From Candidatus Sericytochromatia bacterium (GTDB lineage Bacteria > Cyanobacteriota > Sericytochromatia > UBA7694), in assembly GCA_913773825.1 (NCBI GenBank), contig CAJYHH010001166.1, positions 1 through 11,475 on the forward strand: a stretch of DNA of 11,475 nucleotides. The letters run 5' to 3'. The translations under genes and the position numbers were made by a program. The notes beneath the pieces were generated by a model. It was given only the letters and a program-made list of their open reading frames with translations. It had not been told where the DNA came from and made no database searches. Positions 5,966 through 11,475 of the stretch are shown here, piece by piece (positions within the stretch are counted from its first letter, which is position 1; every line of letters starts with the position of its first letter).

Positions 5966-6493
5966 TCAATCTGCCAACGCTTGTAAGTAAGCGGACTCGA
6001 CGGCATCAGAGAAGCAAACAAAGATGACTTTTTCTGGCTGTTTATGCTCACTGAGCCAGGATTTAACTGTGTTGATCGCGATCTGGGTCGCTTGTACAAG
6101 CGGATAGCCGTAAACACCCGTGCTGATAGCCGGAAAAGCGATACTGGTTAAAGCATTTTCTTTAGCTAAGCTGAGACAGTTCAGGTAACAATTGGCCAGC
6201 AGTTTTGCTTCGCCATTTTGGCCTCCACGCCAGACGGGACCGACAGTGTGTAAAACATGATGCGCTTTGAGCTTAAAGCCCGGTGTGAGTTTCGCTTCGC
6301 CGGTTGGGCAGCCGTTTAGGTTGCGGCAGTATTCAAGCAGTTCTGGGCCAGCTGCGCGATGAATGGCGCCATCAACGCCGCCACCGCCAAGCAGACTTGA
6401 GTTGGCTGCATTGACAATGGCGTCAACTGTCAGACTGGTAATATCGCCTGTAATGATTTCTATCCGCTGGTTTAAACCTGATTCTGCTTGCAT
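5966..6493 (-). CDS. ymdB: Macro-domain O-acetyl-ADP-ribose deacetylase / ADP-ribosyl hydrolase (YmdB/MacroD type)
   Basis: A 175-residue cytoplasmic single macro domain. The family hydrolyses O-acetyl-ADP-ribose and removes mono-ADP-ribose from acidic residues; E. coli YmdB also modulates RNase III. Motifs appear in order: GDIT (16-19), VNAANSSLLGGGGVDGAIH (27-45) with Asn28, Asn31 and catalytic-type Asp41, GCPTGEA (61-67), HTVGPVWRGG (82-91), and the phosphate-binding loop AISTGVYGYP (122-131). Length and motifs match YmdB closely. ATG at 6493 has a good GGGAG Shine-Dalgarno about 5 nt upstream. It is divergent from a DNA glycosylase with 51 bp between starts. No ADP-ribosyltransferase is visible, so a DarT/DarG-type toxin pair is not supported. 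It may share a transcript with crp, but the crp promoter suggests independence. Confidence 0.94.
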   Translation of the reverse strand: MQAESGLNQRIEIITGDITSLTVDAIVNAANSSLLGGGGVDGAIHRAAGPELLEYCRNLNGCPTGEAKLTPGFKLKAHHVLHTVGPVWRGGQNGEAKLLANCYLNCLSLAKENALTSIAFPAISTGVYGYPLVQATQIAINTVKSWLSEHKQPEKVIFVCFSDAVESAYLQALAD

Positions 6494-6516
6494 AAAAACT
6501 CCCTGACACAGATAAT
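6488..6516 (+). promoter_or_regulatory. Candidate promoter of the glycosylase gene in the 51-bp divergent gap
   Basis: TTGCAT (6488-6493) and GATAAT (6511-6516) are separated by exactly 17 bp, a plausible sigma-70 pair with a weak -35. The -35 overlaps the macro-domain start codon region, so the two divergent genes would share control sequence. Confidence 0.4.
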
Positions 6517-6544
6517 CAACAGACTACGTCGAAAGGTTGCTACC

Positions 6545-7108
6545 ATGCAAGCTGAGCGCCTTAATTCTGAGTTTTTTGCCCGTCATTCTGTCGATGTGGC
6601 GCGTGAGCTGTTGGGGATGTATTTGATGACGGCGTTTGGGGGTGGGATCATCAGCGAAACTGAAGCTTATCGCCAGCAGGATGACCCGGCTTGCCATGCT
6701 TTTGGCGGGCGGCGTACTGCCCGCAATGAAACGATGTTTGCTGCTCCAGGCCAACTTTATGTCTATCGCATTCATCAGGTGTTTTGTCTAAATCTGACCA
6801 CTGAAGCTAAAGATCTCGGCTGTGCCGTCTTGATCCGCGCAATTGAGCCGACTGATGGGATTGACTATATGCGCATCAACCGGCCAGTAGCTGATTTACG
6901 CCAGTTGACAAACGGTCCTGGCAAACTTTGTCAGGCGATGGGGATTAATCTGAGTTGGGACGGACAGGCATTGGGCGAGGCTCTCTGGGTTGAAGATCGC
7001 GGGCTGCGTTTGACTGACGCTGACATCACGATCACGGGCCGAATTGGGATTAGTCGTGGGCAGGAGCTACCCTGGCGCTTTCTGAAAAAAGTTTCAGTAA
7101 AAAAGTAA
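6545..7108 (+). CDS. mpg: DNA-3-methyladenine glycosylase, AAG/MPG type
   Basis: Base-excision repair enzyme of 187 residues that flips out and cleaves alkylated purines such as 3-methyladenine. ATG at 6545 is chosen over an upstream in-frame TTG at 6488 because GAAAGG lies 8 nt before it and the family start follows at once (LNSEFFARHSVDVARELLG). ETEAY (38-42) contains the water-activating Glu40 and pocket Tyr42, matching human Glu125 and Tyr127. His51 matches human His136. RNETMF, the AAPGQLYVY segment, Asn83 (human Asn169) and GPGKLCQA are all present. Oddity: where the family has IYGM with the DNA-intercalating Tyr (human Tyr162), this protein reads RIHQV, putting His77 there with about one residue fewer before Asn83. 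Activity may be altered, or this may be a natural subgroup. Confidence 0.93.
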   Translation: MQAERLNSEFFARHSVDVARELLGMYLMTAFGGGIISETEAYRQQDDPACHAFGGRRTARNETMFAAPGQLYVYRIHQVFCLNLTTEAKDLGCAVLIRAIEPTDGIDYMRINRPVADLRQLTNGPGKLCQAMGINLSWDGQALGEALWVEDRGLRLTDADITITGRIGISRGQELPWRFLKKVSVKK

Positions 7109-7270
7109 ACCAGGCCTTTTCAGGCCAAGACTATCGGCCAAGAATAGCTGGTGGCTGTGTTTATAACCAGCAGGCCTTGAGAAAACTCAAGTCAAGCGCA
7201 TGTTTGGGCTGAAAAACATTAAAACCTAAGGCTCATCCGCCTTAAATGGCGATCCTGTGCCGTTTGTCCA
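7109..7270. other. Intergenic stretch with several small hairpins
   Basis: No gene is visible between the glycosylase stop and the SPFH promoter. It holds the direct repeat GGCCAAGA (7123-7130 and 7136-7143) and three perfect inverted repeats: GCTGGT/ACCAGC (7147-7152 with 7166-7171), CTTGAG-AAAA-CTCAAG (7176-7191) and TAAGGC/GCCTTA (7227-7232 with 7239-7244). None is followed by a T run, so no classic terminator can be named. Mixed weak termination or a small structured RNA is possible. Confidence 0.45.
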
Positions 7271-7298
7271 TACTTGGCAAGGTTAACCCCAGTATAAT
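7271..7298 (+). promoter_or_regulatory. Probable promoter of the SPFH operon
   Basis: TATAAT at 7293-7298 is a perfect -10. The best -35 candidates, TACTTG (7271-7276, 16-bp spacing) or TTGGCA (7274-7279, only 13 bp), are poor. The palindrome GGTTAACC (7281-7288) fills the spacer and could bind a regulator. The -10 is 58 bp before the start codon. Confidence 0.55.
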
Positions 7299-7314
7299 GC
7301 ATGCAGGAACTCGT

Positions 7315-7349
7315 ACAGGACCCCTGTCGTCTTGTTAAAAGACAAGGAG
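7315..7349 (+). promoter_or_regulatory. Leader hairpins and strong Shine-Dalgarno of the SPFH gene
   Basis: Two short perfect hairpins stand side by side: ACAGG-ACC-CCTGT (7315-7327) and GTCTT-GTTAA-AAGAC (7329-7343). The second abuts AAGGAG (7344-7349), which lies 7 nt before the ATG at 7357 and decides that start over the adjacent GTG at 7354. Confidence 0.6.
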
Positions 7350-7356
7350 AGATGTG

Positions 7357-8238
7357 ATGGCATTTAACGAAGGACAAATTCGTCCCCCCAGCTTTAGCGT
7401 CGTAATTGGCATTGTAATCGGTCTGGCTGTACTGGTCTTTGTCAGTGCCAGCGTTGTGATTGTGCCTGCTGGTGAGCGCGCCGTGATTTTTGACAATCTG
7501 CGCGGTGTTTTGCAGGAAGTTCGCAATGAAGGGATGACGTTTGTCATGCCCTTTGTACAAAAAGCGGTTCGTTATGATGTTCGCACTCAGACTTACAACC
7601 TTGGGACCAATGACGCTGACGCCGCCAATGCGGGTGACAGTGAAGCGGCAATTGAAGCCCGTACAAAAGACGGCCAGACGGTTAAAATTGAATTGTCAGT
7701 CCGCTATCAGCCCCGCGCAGATGAGCTCTGGAAACTGCACCAGGAAGTCGGCCAGAGCTATCTCTACAAAATTATTGTGCCGGAAGTTCGTTCCGTGGTG
7801 CGCACGATTGTGGCTCAATATGACGTGATGGACGTTTATTCGTCTAAACGTCTGTTGATTCAGGGCCGCATAGAAGAAACCTTACGTAAAACTTTTGACA
7901 AGTACTACATTACCCTGAATGAAATCCTGATTCGCAACACTGTTTTCTCTGATGAGTTCCAAAAAGCGATTGAAGCCAAACAGGTTGCTTTGCAGGAAGC
8001 CCAGCGGATGGACTATGTTCTGCAAAAAGAAACCCAGGAAAAGAAGCGTAAGATCATTGAGGCAGAAGGGGATGCTCAATCGATTAAGATCCGTGGCCAG
8101 GCTCTGGCTGCAAACCCTCGTCTGATCCAGTATGAATATGTGCAAAAGCTGACGCCTGGTATCAAAAGCGTCATCACGGATCAGAACACAATCATGAACT
8201 TTAGCAATCTCTTTGACGATAAAGCAGGTAAGGAATGA
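7357..8238 (+). CDS. SPFH/prohibitin-family membrane protein
   Basis: A 293-residue single-pass membrane protein. One hydrophobic helix (about 13-36) is followed directly by the SPFH (band 7) domain, about 37-215. VPAGERAVIFDNLRGV and the GMTFVMPFVQKAVRYDVRTQTY stretch split across 60-80 are typical of prohibitins, as is the YYITLNEILI strand near 183-192. A charged coiled-coil helix (about 200-250: EAKQVALQEA, then KKRKIIEAEGDA) follows. Family members form large ring or cage oligomers on membranes that scaffold or shield partners, often FtsH-type proteases; no protease is encoded here, so the partner is unknown. An acidic Ala-rich insertion sits at about 85-101. It is the first gene of the operon, and its TGA overlaps the next ATG (ATGA at 8235-8238). 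Confidence 0.92.
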   Translation: MAFNEGQIRPPSFSVVIGIVIGLAVLVFVSASVVIVPAGERAVIFDNLRGVLQEVRNEGMTFVMPFVQKAVRYDVRTQTYNLGTNDADAANAGDSEAAIEARTKDGQTVKIELSVRYQPRADELWKLHQEVGQSYLYKIIVPEVRSVVRTIVAQYDVMDVYSSKRLLIQGRIEETLRKTFDKYYITLNEILIRNTVFSDEFQKAIEAKQVALQEAQRMDYVLQKETQEKKRKIIEAEGDAQSIKIRGQALAANPRLIQYEYVQKLTPGIKSVITDQNTIMNFSNLFDDKAGKE

Positions 8239-9692
8239 AACGCCGATTTTTAGCGGCAGCCCTGGCTGTTGGGGCTGCCACCCTGACGATTGCCCCGGGC
8301 TTAAGCCAGACGCTTGCCCCAAGCGCCTCAGATACGCCCTTTCAGCTTGCTCAAGCAGCAAGCCCGCGCCCTGCTGCGCAGACTCCAGCACAAACACCAG
8401 CCCGTCAGGCTCAGCCTGCGGCAACTGCCCGCCCTGCCGCTACACCAACACCCCGTCCGGTGCCATCTGGCCCGACTGGTTCAGACCGCGTGCGCATTTT
8501 TGCTGATAAAGCGATTTATAAACGCCAGGAAAAACGTGCTGAAGCGATTGGTCACGTCAAAATTGTTCAGGACAACACGACTATCTACGCCGATCGCGTG
8601 CTGTACAACGAAGCGACTAAACAGTCGAATGTGGATGACGGCGTTAAAATTGTTCAGGTCAACAAAACCAAAGATCGCGGTCGTACGACGACCATTACAG
8701 CTGCTAAAATGACGGCTTTTCATCAGGAACGTCGAATGATTTTTCGCGATGATGTACGGATGGACCGCGATGCTGCAGCGCTTCCTGAGCCTGCTGAATA
8801 CGCTGTTAGTAAAGCCGAAAAACGGGCACGTTCTGAACGAGCCGTTGAAAAAGCCCGTTCGGTGATCACCGCCAATCAGATGGAGTACTTTACCCGCACT
8901 GAAGACGCCAATCTTGAAGGTAAAGTGGTGATCCTGCAAAAAGACAAACAGGTTACTGGCGACAAAGCCTTTGTGCGCGGTGAGCGCACAGGGGATCAGA
9001 TTGTGGTTGAAGGCAATGCTGAAGTCACGCAGATCAACGGCAACTGGTTAGTTGTGAATAAAATCATCAAGCCTGATCCAGAAGACATCGAACAGCAGCG
9101 CTTTTTGCGCGAAAAGCTGGTGATCAAAGCTGACAAAATTACGATTTTTAGAGCCACTGATGACCTGAAAGCAGAAGGCAATGTCAAAGTCACCCAAAAA
9201 GTCGGTGGCAAAGAACGTGTGGCAGTCGGTAAAGAAGCCACATTCAGCGATCGCCAGCAGCTAGCTACTTTAACCGGTGACGTCAAGATTCAGCGCGAAA
9301 ATGCCGACTGGCTGACTTCCGACAAAGCGCTGTTTCACACCGACAACGACACGTTTGAAGCCATCGGTACACCGAATACCCAGTTTGTTTCAGAGATGAC
9401 AAGCGAGGACGAAAATAGCCCCAAACCACCAGAACCGATTAATCCGCCTCTGCCTGAGTTTAATCTCGACCAGCATCAGCCGGGTGAGCGTCTGCCGACC
9501 TGGTTGCGCAATGGCAATGAACCGGCCCGAGCGCCCGCTCAGCCACCGGCAAGCCCTAAACCCAGCGCCAGCCCTAAACCTACGCCGACCCCAAGCCCCA
9601 CACCCCGGCCGAGTCCGTCACCAACTCCCCAGCCGTCTCAAAATCGTCCAGCTCCGGTTCAGTCGAGCTTTACGATTCGCACTGACGACTAA
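8235..9692 (+). CDS. Large OstA/LptA-like periplasmic protein with Pro/Ala-rich ends
   Basis: A 485-residue exported protein. The signal peptide covers about residues 1-25 (basic MKRR, Ala-rich core). An Ala/Pro/Gln-rich linker runs to about 82. The central part holds three OstA-type beta units, at about 88-142, 212-268 and 298-370. They are recognisable from repeated pairs such as ADKAIYK...GHVKIVQDN, ANQMEYF...GNAEVTQIN and ADKITIF...GNVKVTQK, each alternating an 'x-AD/AN-x' strand with a 'G-x-V-x-(V/I)' strand. The C-terminus (about 395-470) is a Ser/Pro/Lys/Thr-rich low-complexity tail. LptA carries LPS across the periplasm as a beta-jellyroll bridge; E. coli LptA has 185 residues, so this is more than twice as long. 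It may carry LPS or another envelope lipid, which is an inference from fold. ATG overlaps the SPFH stop, and its TAA overlaps the next ATG (TAATG). Confidence 0.88.
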   Translation: MKRRFLAAALAVGAATLTIAPGLSQTLAPSASDTPFQLAQAASPRPAAQTPAQTPARQAQPAATARPAATPTPRPVPSGPTGSDRVRIFADKAIYKRQEKRAEAIGHVKIVQDNTTIYADRVLYNEATKQSNVDDGVKIVQVNKTKDRGRTTTITAAKMTAFHQERRMIFRDDVRMDRDAAALPEPAEYAVSKAEKRARSERAVEKARSVITANQMEYFTRTEDANLEGKVVILQKDKQVTGDKAFVRGERTGDQIVVEGNAEVTQINGNWLVVNKIIKPDPEDIEQQRFLREKLVIKADKITIFRATDDLKAEGNVKVTQKVGGKERVAVGKEATFSDRQQLATLTGDVKIQRENADWLTSDKALFHTDNDTFEAIGTPNTQFVSEMTSEDENSPKPPEPINPPLPEFNLDQHQPGERLPTWLRNGNEPARAPAQPPASPKPSASPKPTPTPSPTPRPSPSPTPQPSQNRPAPVQSSFTIRTDD

Positions 9693-11185
9693 TGAAAACC
9701 TTGCGGGAGTTCGGGCGCCGCTTGAATCAAAAGCTCGCTCGGCGCCTCGAAGATCCAGGCTGGCTGCGCTGGAGCCTGCGGCTGGCCTGGATTAGCTTTG
9801 TGTTTCTGGCAGTTACAGCGGTAGCCTGTTGTTTTAGCTATCTGTTTTTGCCGGTCAGTCAGCATTTGCCGATTAATATCTGGGTCTTTCTGATGATCGT
9901 TGCAGCCCTGCGTTTGCTGTGTCTGGCGCTTGGCCAGCTGCATGACCGGGCTGGGCGTAAGGCTTTAGACGCTCAATCAGCAGAGCGGCACTTTAGCTGG
10001 GCCCTGCGCATGACGCCAGGAGATCCGGATATCTACTGTCATTGGGGTCGCCGTCTGATGGTCGGGTCTGCAAGCGAGTCTGATCGCCAACGGGCCCGCG
10101 ATCTGTTTGAACGCGCTCAGCACCTGCAGCCCGCAGATGATTTACCCTATGTGGAGCTGGCTTATCTGGAATTACAGCAGGGTAACTGGCGTGAGGCCAG
10201 CCGAGGATTTGATATGGCTTATCGGCTGCGGCGCGGCGTGGCCTGGAATGATTTGCCTGAGCGCATTCCAAATGAAACCCCTGCTGCGCCCATCGTGCAG
10301 GCCATTGATACAAGCGTCAGCAAACTCAATCATGATGCCCAACAGCTAAATTTTCTAATTCAGGGCAATTATCTGCCTCAGCGCTTTAAGCCTTTGATGC
10401 AGGCTTATCAGGAGCTTTTGCGCGAGACCCTTGGTCAAGGCAGGGGTCAAGGACACGGGCCAAATCTACATCTAAGTGCTGATCAACAGGCTCGGATTCA
10501 CTATTGTTATGGCCGCAATGTCTTGATTGCGCCAGTGCCTGAGTTTCCGCGTGAAGTGCTTAACCCTGACTTTGATTTTGAGGCAGCAGAAGCCGCTTAT
10601 TTAGCGGGTGAGCCTCAGTTAGTGGTGATTGATCAGATGCTGCAGCCCGATGCCTGTGAAGCACTGCTGCACTTTTGCCAGAAGTCGACCATCTGGCACG
10701 ATGACCAGCGGCCAGGTGGCTATTTGGGGGCGTATATGGACGATGGCTTTAGCTGTGATTTGCTGTATCAGATTGCCCATGATCTGCGTGATGCGATGCC
10801 GGGAGTGTTTAAAGGCTTGCCCTTAAAACATATGTGGGCTTACAAATATGATTCACGTCGCGAGGGTATTGGGATTCATGCGGATGGAGCCAGTGTTAAC
10901 GTCAATTTTTGGATTACGCCAGATAGCGCCAATCTTGCTCCTGAAACAGGTGGTCTGCTGATTTATCCTGAACGGGCGCCTGAAGATTGGAATTTTCACG
11001 ATTATAATCAGGATACTCAAAAAGCTGAGGCCGCTGTGGCGGGTAAAGAACCGATTCGGGTCAGCTATGCTCAGAATCGGGCCGTGATCTTTGATTCACG
11101 TCTGTTTCATGCCACTGACAAGTTTCATTTTCGCGATGAATATCTGCTGCGCCGGATTAATATCACGCTGCTATACGGGAGCTAA
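9692..11185 (+). CDS. Membrane-anchored TPR protein fused to a 2-oxoglutarate/Fe(II)-dependent dioxygenase
   Basis: A 497-residue predicted hydroxylase of unknown substrate. Two N-terminal membrane helices (about 31-53 and 62-82) put the rest on the cytoplasmic side if both termini are inside. TPR-like helices run over about 96-180 (PYVELAYLELQQGNWREA is the clearest). A linker around 200-290 includes HDAQQLNFLI. The dioxygenase is C-terminal: the iron ligands are His396 and Asp398 in GIHADG, the distal ligand is probably His473 in RLFHATD, and the 2-oxoglutarate-binding Arg is probably 487 or 488 in RRINITLLYG. Highly patterned stretches (WHDDQRPGGYLGAYMDDGF, HMWAYKYD, VNVNFWITPDSANL) point to a conserved family rather than a decayed domain. 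Start is translationally coupled (TAATG) with a weak Shine-Dalgarno. Hydroxylation of a protein held by the TPRs is one possibility; lipid or sugar is another. Confidence 0.85.
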   Translation: MKTLREFGRRLNQKLARRLEDPGWLRWSLRLAWISFVFLAVTAVACCFSYLFLPVSQHLPINIWVFLMIVAALRLLCLALGQLHDRAGRKALDAQSAERHFSWALRMTPGDPDIYCHWGRRLMVGSASESDRQRARDLFERAQHLQPADDLPYVELAYLELQQGNWREASRGFDMAYRLRRGVAWNDLPERIPNETPAAPIVQAIDTSVSKLNHDAQQLNFLIQGNYLPQRFKPLMQAYQELLRETLGQGRGQGHGPNLHLSADQQARIHYCYGRNVLIAPVPEFPREVLNPDFDFEAAEAAYLAGEPQLVVIDQMLQPDACEALLHFCQKSTIWHDDQRPGGYLGAYMDDGFSCDLLYQIAHDLRDAMPGVFKGLPLKHMWAYKYDSRREGIGIHADGASVNVNFWITPDSANLAPETGGLLIYPERAPEDWNFHDYNQDTQKAEAAVAGKEPIRVSYAQNRAVIFDSRLFHATDKFHFRDEYLLRRINITLLYGS

Positions 11186-11197
11186 GGGAGTTAGCAT

Positions 11198-11475
11198 ATG
11201 GCCAGATTCTGCTTGCAAAGGCCAGCTCTGAGAATCTGTGCTGGTGTGATCTGTCTGGGGCTGCTTAGCAGCTGCTGGCCTCATTTGCGCTGGGGGATCG
11301 ATGTGCAGGATATTCCGCAGCGTCAAGACATGCTGAGTCAGGCAATTGAGATTAGCGTAGAGGACTTTTTTAGCCGCCGCATGCGCAATCAGGTGCGTAA
11401 AGCGCCAGTTGGCAATTGGATGATTCTGCACCAGGACGAGACCTATGTTTATCTGGGTTGGCCGCGCTTTAGTGG
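11198..11475 (+). CDS. Predicted lipoprotein, N-terminal part (cut by window end)
   Basis: The first 92 codons are visible; the frame is open at the window edge. ATG at 11198 has GGGAG 7 nt upstream, 12 nt after the dioxygenase stop, so it belongs to the same operon. The N-terminus is basic-hydrophobic and ends in LLSSC, a lipobox with Cys26 as the lipidation site. The mature part begins WPHLRWG, contains a charged stretch rich in Arg, and then VGNWMILHQDETYVYLGWP, which looks like a beta-hairpin. I do not recognise the family. An envelope role is inferred from the lipobox and its neighbours. Confidence 0.82.
   Translation, partial: MARFCLQRPALRICAGVICLGLLSSCWPHLRWGIDVQDIPQRQDMLSQAIEISVEDFFSRRMRNQVRKAPVGNWMILHQDETYVYLGWPRFS

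Noticed and set aside
6488..6544. TTG start adding 19 residues to the glycosylase
   Set aside because: It would overlap the macro-domain start codon and run through the likely promoter; the ATG at 6545 has a Shine-Dalgarno and is followed at once by the family's N-terminus.
5966..7108. DarT/DarG-type toxin-antitoxin reading of the macro domain
   Set aside because: No ADP-ribosyltransferase is encoded nearby, and the domain matches the YmdB housekeeping type rather than a two-domain DarG.
7219..7560. 113-codon leftward ORF over the SPFH promoter and gene start
   Set aside because: It lies antisense to a clear gene, its translation matches no family I recognise, and it runs through the promoter and Shine-Dalgarno of the SPFH gene.
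9247..9254. GCGATCGC as the cyanobacterial HIP1 repeat
   Set aside because: Only one copy was found in about 11.5 kb, inside a coding region, so there is no HIP1 enrichment.

Overview
The window is a gene-dense stretch (roughly half G+C by eye) from a diderm bacterium. Outer-membrane evidence comes from a secreted OstA/LptA-like protein and two lipoproteins with clear lipoboxes. I see no photosynthesis gene, tRNA, rRNA, transposase, CRISPR array or phage gene. The genus cannot be fixed from this DNA. The OmpR-type regulator, the SPFH protein and the short AGCTA-type and heptamer repeats would fit a cyanobacterium-related, possibly non-photosynthetic lineage, but this is a weak inference. The cyanobacterial HIP1 octamer occurs only once.

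Left part (1-5.97 kb). The 3' end of a rightward 5-hydroxyisourate hydrolase gene converges on a long leftward series through one shared bidirectional terminator. Read in transcription order, the leftward genes are: a macro-domain ADP-ribose hydrolase, a Crp/Fnr regulator, an unrecognised lipoprotein overlapping the Crp gene, an OmpR-family response regulator, its membrane sensor kinase, and a SulP/SLC26 anion transporter with a STAS domain. The Crp gene has an extended -10 promoter and what may be a five-codon leader ORF. The response regulator has its own extended -10 promoter, flanked by a 9-bp direct repeat and two inverted repeats. The kinase is preceded by a 229-bp spacer with degenerate heptamer repeats and a GC-rich hairpin. 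The transporter may be a target of the two-component system, but only gene order suggests it.

Centre (5.97-7.3 kb). The macro-domain gene and an AAG/MPG-type 3-methyladenine DNA glycosylase gene are divergent, with only 51 bp between their starts. The glycosylase keeps its catalytic residues but has His where the DNA-intercalating Tyr normally sits. A 245-bp intergenic stretch with several small hairpins follows.

Right part (7.3-11.5 kb). A promoter and a strong Shine-Dalgarno lead into a tightly packed rightward operon: an SPFH/prohibitin-like membrane protein, a large OstA/LptA-like periplasmic protein with Pro/Ala-rich ends, a membrane-anchored TPR protein fused to a 2-oxoglutarate/Fe(II) dioxygenase, and the start of a lipoprotein cut by the window edge. 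The first three genes are joined by ATGA and TAATG overlaps, so they are probably translated together and act in one envelope process. This operon is the best candidate here for an undescribed system.
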